Assembly: GCA_023715865.1 (NCBI GenBank)
Contig: JAMBOW010000001.1
Span: 310,001-374,000, forward strand
Reading direction: 5' to 3'
Source of the DNA: Neobacillus mesonae
GTDB taxonomy: Bacteria > Bacillota > Bacilli > Paenibacillales > Paenibacillaceae
Length of the DNA stretch: 64,000 nt
A model generated the notes under the pieces. It searched no databases, had not been told where the DNA came from, and saw only the letters and a list, made by a program, of their open reading frames with translations. Positions 37,877 to 45,928 of the stretch are shown in pieces; the first letter of the stretch is position 1; every line of letters begins with the position of its first letter. The position numbers and the translations under genes were made by a program.

Positions 37877-38820
37877 CGAAAGTATACATTATTCATGAGA
37901 ATGAATGCTGGATTCGCCCGCTTCGAGAGGCCCTTGAAGCAATGGAAGTGCCTCATGAGTTCTGGCATCTGGATGAAGGAGCTCTGGATTTGAGTCAGCG
38001 TCCGCCCAAAGGCATATTCTATAACCGAATGAGCGCATCCTCACACTCTCGTAATCATCGATATGCACCCGAGTACACTGCAAATGTACTGGCATGGCTG
38101 GAGCATCACGGAAGAACAGTGCTGAATACCAGCAGGGCATTAGAGCTTGAACTTAATAAGGTAAAACAGTATCTGGAGCTCCAAAAGTATGGAATTGAGA
38201 CACCGGCTACAGTTGCTGCAGTAGGAAAAAAAGCGATATTGGACGGAGCTGGGAATTTTCCTTATCGTTCATTCATCACCAAACATAATCGGGCTGGTAA
38301 AGGCCTGGGTGTCTATTTGTTTGAGAACACGGAAAGCCTCACGACTTATGTCAACAGTGAAGCCTTTGAGGAATCTATTGACGGTGTTACGTTGATACAA
38401 CAATACATTCGAAATGATGAACAATATATTACCCGCTGTGAATTCATAGATGGGAAATTCTATTATGCAGTTAGGGTAGATACTTCGGAAGGCTTTCAAT
38501 TATGTCCTGCAGATGCCTGCCAAATCGGCGACCTGAGCTGCCCGGTTGGCGAAGAAGGTAAGGTGAGGCCAAAGTTTGAAGTGATTGAAGGCTTCAACAG
38601 CCCATTAATACCAAAGTATGAAGCATTTTTAGCGCAAAATGGGATTAGCTTTGCTGGCATTGAATTTATTACAGACCATACGGGTCGGTCCTATACGTAT
38701 GACGTCAACACAAATACGAACTATAACCCGGAAGCGGAGAGCCTCGCGGATGTTTCCGGCATGAAGGAAATAGCGAGAGTTTTGTCGCAATATTTAAAAC
38801 GGGATATTCAGTTGGGTTAA
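37873..38820 (+). CDS. ATP-grasp ligase-like protein (RimK/alpha-glutamate-ligase related)
   Basis: ATP-grasp protein of 315 aa. Visible parts: an N-terminal Rossmann-like preATP region (VYIIHENECWIRPLREAL), a central segment resembling the nucleotide-binding loop (FITKHNRAGKGLGVYLF), VTLIQQYI, the EFIDGKFYYAVRVDTS strands, and the metal-binding end GIEFITDHTGRSYTYDVNTNTNYN. Proteins of this kind ligate a carboxylate to an amine. It starts within the stop of the M20 gene (ATGA), so the two act together. Whether it builds peptides, tags amino acids or acts on the imported compound cannot be read from the sequence. Confidence 0.82.
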   Translation: MTKVYIIHENECWIRPLREALEAMEVPHEFWHLDEGALDLSQRPPKGIFYNRMSASSHSRNHRYAPEYTANVLAWLEHHGRTVLNTSRALELELNKVKQYLELQKYGIETPATVAAVGKKAILDGAGNFPYRSFITKHNRAGKGLGVYLFENTESLTTYVNSEAFEESIDGVTLIQQYIRNDEQYITRCEFIDGKFYYAVRVDTSEGFQLCPADACQIGDLSCPVGEEGKVRPKFEVIEGFNSPLIPKYEAFLAQNGISFAGIEFITDHTGRSYTYDVNTNTNYNPEAESLADVSGMKEIARVLSQYLKRDIQLG

Positions 38821-38834
38821 CTATTCTTTCTTAG

Positions 38835-38880
38835 AGCAGTGCTTGCGTGGACGAAATGTTCAAGTCAGCACTGCTTTTTT
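38835..38880. terminator. Terminator between ATP-grasp and AraC genes
   Basis: AGCAGTGCT (38835-38843) and AGCACTGCT (38867-38875) pair perfectly and are followed by six T. It ends the peptide operon and may also serve the convergent AraC gene. Confidence 0.8.
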
Positions 38881-38890
38881 GGTATTTCCA

Positions 38891-39748
38891 CTACTGCATT
38901 TGACGATAAGCATGTGGTGTACAGCCGGTTTTTTGTTTGAATATTGCGTTAAAATAGGATAAATCCTGATAGCCGACGGCGGCAGCGATGTTACTGACTT
39001 TTTGCCCGGTGGTTCGCAGTAGACGACGCGCCGCATGAATTCTAACATTTTGCAGATATTCAGTCATGTTCATGCCGATATGTCGTTTAAAAATTCGATG
39101 AAATTGCCGCTCGCTCAGTCCCATTTTACTCGCCATTTCTTTAACTGTAATCCGGGAAGCGTACCGAGTATGCAGTACGTTTAAAACAGATTCGAGCTGA
39201 ACGAATGGTTCGCTGTTTCGACCTTCTCCTTCTGTCTCCATACGAGTGAGATGCAGCAGCAGCTGTAATATTCCGCTGTATAAAGCGAGCTCTTTTCCCA
39301 GTCTTTGCTGACTGTATTCAAGGTGTAGCTGCTGGAATAAGAGCTGCACTTCTCCATATTTATCACGGTAATGACGATACCCCTCCAGTACAAGCAGGGA
39401 ATTTATTATATCGCTTCCGGGCAGGGGAGCTACTGCGTGTTTAAAATCATCCATTGATAGTAAGCAATTGTATACAATTAAGGGCTGTCTATCCGCTGGA
39501 TTTGATGGCCTGAAGACATGAGAAGTATTTGTCGGAAGCAGAAACACATCGCCTTGCTTAACCGGAAGGCTTGAATCTCCCAATATATGAGTGCCGCTTC
39601 CTTCAGCAACAAAGCTGATTTCAAAAAAATCATGACGATGCTCAGAGAGCTCGTAGGATTCCACACTGCGATTAATATAAATCGGCAAACCTTGAGAAAA
39701 GAAAATATCCCCTCTCATCAGATCAATTCTCCGTTTAGCGGAAGTCAT
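38891..39748 (-). CDS. AraC-family regulator of the rhamnosidase gene
   Basis: One-component regulator (285 aa): N-terminal cupin sensing domain (HRHDFFEISFVAEGSGTHILG, VKQGDVFLLPTNTSHVF) and C-terminal AraC domain (VKEMASKMGLSERQFHRIFKRHIGMNMTEYL, VSNIAAAVGYQDLSYFNAIFKQKTGCTPHAYR). The layout is that of RhaS/RhaR-like proteins. The ATG at 39748 has AAGGAG 8 bases upstream and is preferred over a GTG three codons earlier. It is divergent from a GH78 gene, with paired direct repeats between, so rhamnose or a rhamnoside is the probable signal. Confidence 0.9.
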   Translation of the reverse strand: MTSAKRRIDLMRGDIFFSQGLPIYINRSVESYELSEHRHDFFEISFVAEGSGTHILGDSSLPVKQGDVFLLPTNTSHVFRPSNPADRQPLIVYNCLLSMDDFKHAVAPLPGSDIINSLLVLEGYRHYRDKYGEVQLLFQQLHLEYSQQRLGKELALYSGILQLLLHLTRMETEGEGRNSEPFVQLESVLNVLHTRYASRITVKEMASKMGLSERQFHRIFKRHIGMNMTEYLQNVRIHAARRLLRTTGQKVSNIAAAVGYQDLSYFNAIFKQKTGCTPHAYRQMQ

Positions 39749-39765
39749 GGTCCTCACTCCTTCTA

Positions 39766-39822
39766 AAATGTCCGATTCACCCTATCTAAATGTCAGTTCA
39801 CACCATATAAAGCGCTGTCATT
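39766..39822. promoter_or_regulatory. Direct-repeat operator plus cre site upstream of GH78
   Basis: AAATGTC occurs at 39766-39772 and 39788-39794 (22-base offset), each followed by TTCAC (39776-39780, 39797-39801): a two-copy direct repeat with two-helical-turn spacing, as expected for an AraC-type dimer. ATAAAGCGCTGTCATT at 39807-39822 matches the cre consensus with one mismatch. Confidence 0.6.
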
Positions 39823-39884
39823 CATCGTAAAATGAAAGGGAGATAAATGCAAGCCAGCATAATCAAGGAAAGCAGGGGATATGG

Positions 39885-42596
39885 ATGAATATGCAGACAG
39901 CACTCTCAGTTAAGCAGGCAACATGTGAGTATCGTGAACATTTTCTAGGTACAGACCAGCTTGTACCCCGTTTCAGCTGGAAGCTGACTTCAGGACGAAG
40001 AGGGACTAAACAGCAGGCTTATCAATTGGTGATTTCTAAAGATGTTATTTTCCACTCCTTGGTATGGGATAGCGGACAGGTTATCTCCGAACAGTCTATA
40101 CAAGTGGAATATGGCGGTCCAAGCCTCACCTCGAGGACACGTTACTATTATCGAGTAAAGGTGTGGGATCATTTTGGTGAGGTGTCCGATTGGAGCGACA
40201 TCGGATGGTGGGAAACGGCATTTCTTGATTCCAGCGAATGGCAGGCCAGCTGGATAACGACATCCGCAGCTTCTCCTGTCCCGCAAGCTGAAGAGTGGCC
40301 GGATTCCCCGCCCGTTACCATGCTGAGGAAGTCCTTTCAGCTCAAGGATAATATTGTCTCGGCTCGAATTTATGCCACGGCAGCAGGTCTTTACGACTTG
40401 CATTTGAATGGTAAAAGGGTAGGAGAGGAGCTGCTGGCACCAGGCTGGACCAGCTATCTCCATCGACATCAGTATCAAACCTATGACGTTACAAGTGATG
40501 TTCTTGCAGAAGGCAATGCAATAGCGATAAGGGCAGCAGACGGCTGGTATTCAGGAAGAATGTCTTGGGCAAAAGGACATCGTGCTTCCTATGGTGAGCG
40601 GCGTGCGGTTCTGCTTGAGCTGCATGTTCGATACGCAGATGGCAGTGAGGACATCATCTGCACAGATTCTACGTGGAAAGCATCGGAAGGCGCTCTTCGC
40701 TACTCCAGTATTTACGATGGAGAAATATATGATGCGAGACTCGAAGAGGAAGAGTGGAGCACATATGGATTTGATGATAAGGGATGGCAGGGAACAGTAC
40801 TTGAAGACATGCCTTATACTCAGCTTATTGCACAAGAAAACTGGCCGGTTAAGGTAACGGAAGTGATACATCCTGTACAGGTGCTGCATACACCTCTGGG
40901 AGAAACTGTTCTGGATATGGGCCAAAACATGGTTGGACGCATGCGGCTTCAGTTAAGCTTAACAACCGGAACCAAGGTCGTTCTATACCATGCTGAAGTG
41001 TTGGACCAGGAGGGTAATTTTTATATAGGAAACTTACGAAGTGCGAAGCAGATGATGGAATACACAGCAAAGGGAGAACATGAAGAGAATTACGCGCCTG
41101 TTTTTACTTTCATGGGTTTCCGGTATGTCAAAGTTGTAGGTCTGGATGGTATGGATGATGAAGAGCTGATGAAGGGTTTTACAGGAGAGGTCATTCATTC
41201 CGATATGATCCGCACAGGAGAGTTTGAGTGCTCAGATGATCGGGTGAACCGGCTGCAGCAAAATATCATATGGGGACAACGCGGTAACTTCGTAGATATT
41301 CCGACGGATTGTCCGCAGCGGGATGAACGGCTTGGCTGGACAGGAGATGCGCAGGTATTTATCCGTACAGCTGCTTTTAACTATCAGGTTGCCCCGTTTT
41401 TTGCTAAATGGCTGCGGGACCTGGCCGCAGATCAGCGGGAAGACGGCAGCGTGCCGTTTACCATACCGGATCTATTTGAATGGAGTAAAGACACATCAGC
41501 GGCTTGGGGTGACGCAGCTGTTATTTGTCCATGGACGCAGTATCTTTGCTATGGAGATACACGGCTGCTCGCTGAGCAATATGACAGTATGAAGGCTTGG
41601 GTGAGTTATATCCGCGACCAAGGAGATCAGGAATATCTATGGAATACGGGCCATCATTTCGGCGATTGGCTTGCTCTTGATGCGAAAGAGAACAGCTATG
41701 TTGGAGCAACGCCTGTTGATTTGATTGCCACATCCTTTTATGCGTATTCCGTTGATATTGTTCGAAACGCAGCTGTTGTGCTGGGAAGAGCAGAAGATGT
41801 AAAGGAATACAGTGAGCTACTATATCAGGTTCGCAGAGCGTATAGGAATGAGTTTGTGACTCCTGCAGGACGCCTTGCAGCTCCGATGCAGACGGCTCAT
41901 GTGCTGGCATTGATGTTTGGTTTGGTAGATGGGGAGACAAAGAAAAGAACGGCAAGTGAATTGAATAAAATGGTCGTGCAGAATGGGTATCATTTGACGA
42001 CAGGGTTTGTGGGGACCCCTTATCTGTGTCTGGTCTTGTCTGAACATGGCTACCATGAAACAGCGGTGAAGCTGCTTCTGCAGGACAGCTACCCGTCATG
42101 GCTGTATTCGATCGCGAAGGGGGCCACAACGATATGGGAGCATTGGGACGGTATTAAGCCGGACGGGTCGTTTTGGAACGATGATATGAATTCGTATAAT
42201 CATTATGCTTATGGTGCTATCGGTGATTGGATGTATCGATACCTTGCTGGTCTTGACATGGAAGATACCGAGACTGCTTATAAGAAAATACTTATTCACC
42301 CTCGCTTTGCAGCAGGACAGCTTACCTACGCATCGGCAAAGCTGGATTCTTCATACGGATTCATTGAATCCTCATGGAAGGAAGAGAATGGACGCAGAAT
42401 ACTTAAGGTGCAGATTCCAGTGAACACAGAAGCTCGGATTGTTCTGGAGGGTGCCGTACAGGATGAGCTCCTGGAGAGCGGAAAGCTTATTGAAGCTGTG
42501 GAAGGAATATATCAGGTTTCATGTACAGATGATTGTGTAGAGCTTAGGGCAGGGGCAGGAACATACGAGTTCAGCTACGCCTGTCCACAGAATTAA
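39885..42596 (+). CDS. GH78 alpha-L-rhamnosidase
   Basis: Large family 78 enzyme (903 aa), cytoplasmic, releasing terminal alpha-L-rhamnose from glycosides or pectic oligosaccharides. Domains in order: N-terminal beta-sandwich (PRFSWKL...), the Bac_rhamnosid_N region (ARIYATAAGLYDLHLNGKRVGEELLAPGWTSY has the typical order), the concanavalin-like domain, then the (alpha/alpha)6 catalytic barrel with the hallmark FVDIPTDCPQRDERLGWTGDAQ containing the catalytic acid region, and a C-terminal beta-domain. It is alone in its unit, with GGGG before the ATG and its regulator divergent. Confidence 0.95.
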   Translation: MNMQTALSVKQATCEYREHFLGTDQLVPRFSWKLTSGRRGTKQQAYQLVISKDVIFHSLVWDSGQVISEQSIQVEYGGPSLTSRTRYYYRVKVWDHFGEVSDWSDIGWWETAFLDSSEWQASWITTSAASPVPQAEEWPDSPPVTMLRKSFQLKDNIVSARIYATAAGLYDLHLNGKRVGEELLAPGWTSYLHRHQYQTYDVTSDVLAEGNAIAIRAADGWYSGRMSWAKGHRASYGERRAVLLELHVRYADGSEDIICTDSTWKASEGALRYSSIYDGEIYDARLEEEEWSTYGFDDKGWQGTVLEDMPYTQLIAQENWPVKVTEVIHPVQVLHTPLGETVLDMGQNMVGRMRLQLSLTTGTKVVLYHAEVLDQEGNFYIGNLRSAKQMMEYTAKGEHEENYAPVFTFMGFRYVKVVGLDGMDDEELMKGFTGEVIHSDMIRTGEFECSDDRVNRLQQNIIWGQRGNFVDIPTDCPQRDERLGWTGDAQVFIRTAAFNYQVAPFFAKWLRDLAADQREDGSVPFTIPDLFEWSKDTSAAWGDAAVICPWTQYLCYGDTRLLAEQYDSMKAWVSYIRDQGDQEYLWNTGHHFGDWLALDAKENSYVGATPVDLIATSFYAYSVDIVRNAAVVLGRAEDVKEYSELLYQVRRAYRNEFVTPAGRLAAPMQTAHVLALMFGLVDGETKKRTASELNKMVVQNGYHLTTGFVGTPYLCLVLSEHGYHETAVKLLLQDSYPSWLYSIAKGATTIWEHWDGIKPDGSFWNDDMNSYNHYAYGAIGDWMYRYLAGLDMEDTETAYKKILIHPRFAAGQLTYASAKLDSSYGFIESSWKEENGRRILKVQIPVNTEARIVLEGAVQDELLESGKLIEAVEGIYQVSCTDDCVELRAGAGTYEFSYACPQN

Positions 42597-42654
42597 AAGC
42601 GCATAAAGATAGACATAAACGATATGACATTCCGGATGCAAATAAAGCATGAAG

Positions 42655-42697
42655 AAGACGTATAAACCTACTATTCATCAGTAGGTTTATACGTCTT
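42655..42697 (+). terminator. Perfect 18-bp hairpin after GH78
   Basis: AAGACGTATAAACCTACT (42655-42672) and its exact complement (42680-42697) enclose a 7-base loop. There is no T-run, but the stem is unusually long; it lies between convergent genes and probably terminates in both directions. Confidence 0.75.
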
Positions 42698-42767
42698 GTG
42701 AGGATTTTGAAGCGCAGAGTAGCTGCGTCGATAGGCGGATGAAAGCCACAAACTCCGCGCTCCCTGT

Positions 42768-42938
42768 CTATCGCTTTTTGGTTTCTTGTTCCTCATCTGG
42801 AGCCTCCAGTATATCTTCGGTCAAGTTGGCCTTGGTAATTGAACCGGACTGATCAAGCAGATCAAATGGTTTATGGTTCTTATCCGAATCCGGTATCGGT
42901 TCCGCGCCAGCTCCGCGATCTGTTTTATCCTGAGTCAC
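42768..42938 (-). CDS. Small acidic hypothetical protein (56 aa)
   Basis: A hydrophilic, charged short protein (starting MTQDKTDRGAGAEP, ending EEQETKKR) without membrane or signal segments. The GTG at 42938 is chosen because AAAGGGTGAT, close to the ideal ribosome site, lies 5-6 bases upstream; an ATG five codons earlier has none. No family was recognised. It lies between the GH78 hairpin and the TetR gene. Confidence 0.5.
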   Translation of the reverse strand: MTQDKTDRGAGAEPIPDSDKNHKPFDLLDQSGSITKANLTEDILEAPDEEQETKKR

Positions 42939-43058
42939 TAGAATCACCCTTTCCATGCTTGACTTATTATAAACGCTGGATAGCGTAAATATGTACGTCA
43001 TTACCTCTTAGAATAGGAACTGAAACAGAGGACAGTTATATTTATAGACAAATTCAGG

Positions 43059-43628
43059 CTACAAGCTGACGATCTCAAGCAGTTGTTCGGACATATACTC
43101 CGGGCTATAGGTAAGCCCTTCATTAATCCACTCGATAATAATCCCGAAAATAGAATAAGCAATGTAGCTGGCATGAATGTCCAGATTGATTTTAGGATGG
43201 GGTTTGTGCTCAGCAATGCTTTCTAAAGCCAGATCTTTGATTACATTGCATATCCGGCTTTGAAATCCAGATAATTTATCTGACTTAACGATAAGAATAT
43301 AGAAATCTGAGAATTTATACACATGATCAAAGACTTTAATGGCGGCGGAAGTTAACTTGCTGATTTCAAGCACCTCAACATGCAGATAAGGGTCACGGTA
43401 GGACATAATCAGATCTGATATAACGTCATCTAATATTTCCTCCAATATATCCTCTTTATACTGATAATGCTTATAGAAGGTGCCGCGGTTAAGGTTCGCA
43501 GTTTGAACCAGATCTGTAATGGAAATTTCCTTGAATTCTTTTACCTGCATGAGATGAATGAGCGCATCTTTAAGTGCTTGCTTGGATTTAACAATTCTGC
43601 GATCTAAGGAATCTAGTTTATCCGTCAT
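43059..43628 (-). CDS. TetR/AcrR-family regulator
   Basis: Repressor of 189 aa. The N-terminal HTH is clear (ALIHLMQVKEFKEISITDLVQTANLNRGTFYKHYQYKEDILEEIL); the rest is a helical ligand-binding domain resembling the C-terminal domain of the TetR_C_33/DhaS-like group. GAGGAGG precedes the ATG by about 12 bases. It is divergent from a short-chain dehydrogenase gene, with a 20-base palindrome directly after that gene's promoter, so repression of the dehydrogenase is likely. Confidence 0.9.
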   Translation of the reverse strand: MTDKLDSLDRRIVKSKQALKDALIHLMQVKEFKEISITDLVQTANLNRGTFYKHYQYKEDILEEILDDVISDLIMSYRDPYLHVEVLEISKLTSAAIKVFDHVYKFSDFYILIVKSDKLSGFQSRICNVIKDLALESIAEHKPHPKINLDIHASYIAYSIFGIIIEWINEGLTYSPEYMSEQLLEIVSL

Positions 43629-43723
43629 GGTGAATTTAAGCCTCCTCATCGATATCGTTTATATTAATAGACATTCTTCTATGCAATTGTATGTTAGTAT
43701 ACAAATCGCTGCTTTTTTGCTGA

Positions 43724-43753
43724 TTGAATAAACGCTGACTACTTCATTATAAT
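43724..43753 (+). promoter_or_regulatory. Promoter of the short-chain dehydrogenase gene
   Basis: TTGAAT (43724-43729) and TATAAT (43748-43753) lie 18 bases apart. The predicted start, at about 43760, lies just before the palindrome. Confidence 0.65.
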
Positions 43754-43768
43754 ATAAATGTAGATAGT

Positions 43769-43788
43769 TAATGAACATTTGTTCATTA
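43769..43788. promoter_or_regulatory. TetR-type operator palindrome
   Basis: TAATGAAC-ATTT-GTTCATTA has perfect 8-bp arms and lies about 10 bases downstream of the predicted transcription start of the dehydrogenase gene, a position suited to repression by the divergent TetR protein. Confidence 0.75.
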
Positions 43789-43796
43789 TTTATTCC

Positions 43797-43812
43797 GTGT
43801 AAACGTATTCAA
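43797..43812. promoter_or_regulatory. cre-like site before the dehydrogenase gene
   Basis: GTGTAAACGTATTCAA contains TGTAAACGNNNNCA and matches the cre consensus at all fixed positions except the first base. It lies 22 bases upstream of the ATG. Confidence 0.55.
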
Positions 43813-43833
43813 TTATTATGGGAGGTTGTTATC

Positions 43834-44592
43834 ATGAAACTTCAAAACAAAGTAGCGATTGTAACAGGAGCTGCTTCCGGGATGGGTAAATCCACTGCGG
43901 TTCTTTATGCTAAGGAAGGTGCGAAGGTTGTAGTATCCGATTTGAATCTGGAAGGTGCAAACGCGACCGCTGAGGAAATCAAAGCAGCGGGCGGAGAGGC
44001 TTTCGCAATCAAAACCAACGTTGCGTCTCTTGAAGATATTAACACATTGATTGATACCACTGTAGAAAAATACGGTACCGTCGATATTCTGGTTAACAAT
44101 GCTGGAATTATGGACAACTTCGAGCCAGCTGGAGACATTGAAGATGAAAAGTGGGAGCGAATTTTTGCAATCAACACGACCAGCGTAATGCGTGCTACTC
44201 GTAAGGTGCTGCCTATTTTCCTTGAAAAGCAAAAAGGAGTCATAATCAACGTTGCTTCGGCAGGCGGGCTTCAAGGTGCTCGTGCAGGAGCTACTTACAC
44301 GGCATCCAAGCATGCAGTTGTGGGCTTCACTAAAAATACTGGCTTTATGTATGCCAAAGAAGGAATCAGATGTGTGGCTATCGCTCCAGGCGGCGTAGAA
44401 ACAAACATCAGCTCCTCCATGACAGGTATCAGCGAGTATGGAATGGGCCGTACGCAACCAGGACTTGCTCTCAACCCGCGCACAGGCAAACCGGAAGAAA
44501 TTGCACAGGTTGCTTTGTTCCTGGCATCGGATGAAGCAAGCTTTGTGAATGGTACGGTGATCACTGCAGATGCAGGATGGACAGCCTACTAA
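43834..44592 (+). CDS. Short-chain dehydrogenase/reductase
   Basis: Classical SDR oxidoreductase (252 aa): cofactor motif TGAASGMG, the Asp in VVSDLN that favours NAD(H), structural NNAG, catalytic Ser in NVASAGG, and the YTASK pair of Tyr and Lys. It resembles 3-oxoacyl-ACP reductase/glucose 1-dehydrogenase-like SDRs; the substrate is unknown. GGGAGG precedes the ATG at 43834, while longer in-frame starts run through the operator region. Controlled by the divergent TetR protein and perhaps CcpA. Confidence 0.93.
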   Translation: MKLQNKVAIVTGAASGMGKSTAVLYAKEGAKVVVSDLNLEGANATAEEIKAAGGEAFAIKTNVASLEDINTLIDTTVEKYGTVDILVNNAGIMDNFEPAGDIEDEKWERIFAINTTSVMRATRKVLPIFLEKQKGVIINVASAGGLQGARAGATYTASKHAVVGFTKNTGFMYAKEGIRCVAIAPGGVETNISSSMTGISEYGMGRTQPGLALNPRTGKPEEIAQVALFLASDEASFVNGTVITADAGWTAY

Positions 44593-44627
44593 AATTGATG
44601 TAATGATATAAACTTCAGGTAAAAGAG

Positions 44628-44656
44628 AAGCCCGCTGAGAAATCAGCGGGCTTTTA
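44628..44656 (+). terminator. Intrinsic terminator after SDR gene
   Basis: AAGCCCGCTGA and TCAGCGGGCTT pair perfectly around a short loop, followed by TT. Confidence 0.88.
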
Positions 44657-44785
44657 GACTTATAAGAATAGTTTACATAGGAGATGATTTGCCTATTTCG
44701 CAAAAAATAGATACCAATACAAGCAGCTCAAGACAAAGTTTAATTTATTATTAGGATAGATGAAAGTAAGGGAGGTACACCGTCT

Positions 44786-45421
44786 ATGAACTTGGCAGAA
44801 TTAAAGGGACAATATGACGTTGCCTTCAGTCTGGGTCACAACTGTCTGGCAGCAAGTCAGTTAAATCACAGCAGAATTCGAACCATGGCGGGAGTCATCG
44901 ATTGGATGATTACCCCGCAGCTGTCGGAAGTATGCTCATTGCTTCGAAACCGGTTTAATCATATGATGCAGCAAGAGAATATGTCGGTTGTCGGTATCAA
45001 TTCACTGGCTGGATGTTATATTGTAAGAGATGCAGCTTATGAAATTTACTCGCACCATGATTTTCCCCTTGTTGATAATAATCCGGATAACCTTGCGAGC
45101 TATACAATTTTGCGAGAAAAAATCGATCGCAGAGCTGAGCGATTTTTGAATAGGATGAATCAAAACCACAAAACGCTGTTTGTGCGAACAGAAGCTAATC
45201 TCCATGAAACTGCTGAGCTGCTCGATGTCCTGAATGAAATAACGACAGGCGAATATAAATTGCTTGTGGTTAACCATGCCCCTGTTCAAGATGTAGTACA
45301 GGTTGAATGGCATCTCCCTAATGTGTGTACACTGCTTATTCCCCAAGTAGATAATATGTTTGAAGATAACCACATGATCTGGCGTAAGATTTTGAAAGAC
45401 ATTTATGCGACACAATATTGA
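44786..45421 (+). CDS. DUF1796-type putative cysteine peptidase
   Basis: Protein of 211 aa that matches the DUF1796 (putative papain-like cysteine peptidase) pattern: AFSLGHNCLAASQL with a conserved Cys, then an (L/I)R...DW segment (IRTMAGVIDWMITP), a central His-rich HHDFPL and a C-terminal LLIPQVDNM. No signal peptide. GGGAGG precedes the ATG. Members often sit beside glycosyltransferase or surface-polysaccharide genes, but here it is alone, converging on nrdG with 3 bases between the stops. Peptidase activity has not been shown for the family to my knowledge. Confidence 0.75.
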   Translation: MNLAELKGQYDVAFSLGHNCLAASQLNHSRIRTMAGVIDWMITPQLSEVCSLLRNRFNHMMQQENMSVVGINSLAGCYIVRDAAYEIYSHHDFPLVDNNPDNLASYTILREKIDRRAERFLNRMNQNHKTLFVRTEANLHETAELLDVLNEITTGEYKLLVVNHAPVQDVVQVEWHLPNVCTLLIPQVDNMFEDNHMIWRKILKDIYATQY

Positions 45422-45424
45422 TTT

Positions 45425-45928
45425 CTATCCCTCTGTATATACAACAATCTCACTGTTATTAATACTTCGTTTAACATCTATTATTCTTTGATTACGGCTC
45501 CCCCGAAAGAGAAGACCTACGTCCTTTTGTTCTTTGATGAATTGTCCGTCAATGATAAAATCGCACAGTAAGGCCAGCTCTTTGCGTTCTTTATTCAGAA
45601 GCAATGCTTCAAAGGTGAAGCCGGTATAGGCCCAAAGCGATTTGTCCGGACATTCTTTCCTATAACGCTGCACGAAATTTATACATTCAGCTGCGGAGAA
45701 GAATGGATCACCACCGCAGAGGGTAAGACCGTCAATCAGCGGATTTTGCTTGATATCTTGAATAATACGGAACTGTTCAGCATCAGTAAAAGGAGTTCCA
45801 GCAGCAAAATTCCAGGAATCCACATTAAAACAGCCAGGGCAGGCGTGTTTACATCCGCTGATAAAAACAACGGCTCGAAGTCCTGCACCTTCATTTACAG
45901 ATTCGGGGACATAACCGCATATATTCAT
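45425..45928 (-). CDS. nrdG: Anaerobic ribonucleotide reductase activating protein
   Basis: Radical-SAM activase (167 aa) that installs the glycyl radical on NrdD. The iron-sulfur motif CxxxCxxC is seen in SGCKHACPGCFNVDSW, with the GGE-like SAM segment replaced by the usual NrdG LCGGDPFFSAAE. Its start overlaps the nrdD stop as ATGA, so the two are translationally coupled. It is the last gene of the unit. Confidence 0.95.
   Translation of the reverse strand: MNICGYVPESVNEGAGLRAVVFISGCKHACPGCFNVDSWNFAAGTPFTDAEQFRIIQDIKQNPLIDGLTLCGGDPFFSAAECINFVQRYRKECPDKSLWAYTGFTFEALLLNKERKELALLCDFIIDGQFIKEQKDVGLLFRGSRNQRIIDVKRSINNSEIVVYTEG

Noticed and set aside
41521..42129. Minus-strand open frame of 202 codons inside GH78
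   Set aside because: It lies entirely within the catalytic domain of the rhamnosidase gene, lacks a start signal and resembles no protein.
43816..44703. Long minus-strand open frame (295 codons) opposite the dehydrogenase
   Set aside because: It mirrors the codon pattern of the SDR gene, has no ribosome site and a low-complexity Ser/Cys-rich translation; it is a shadow of the real gene.
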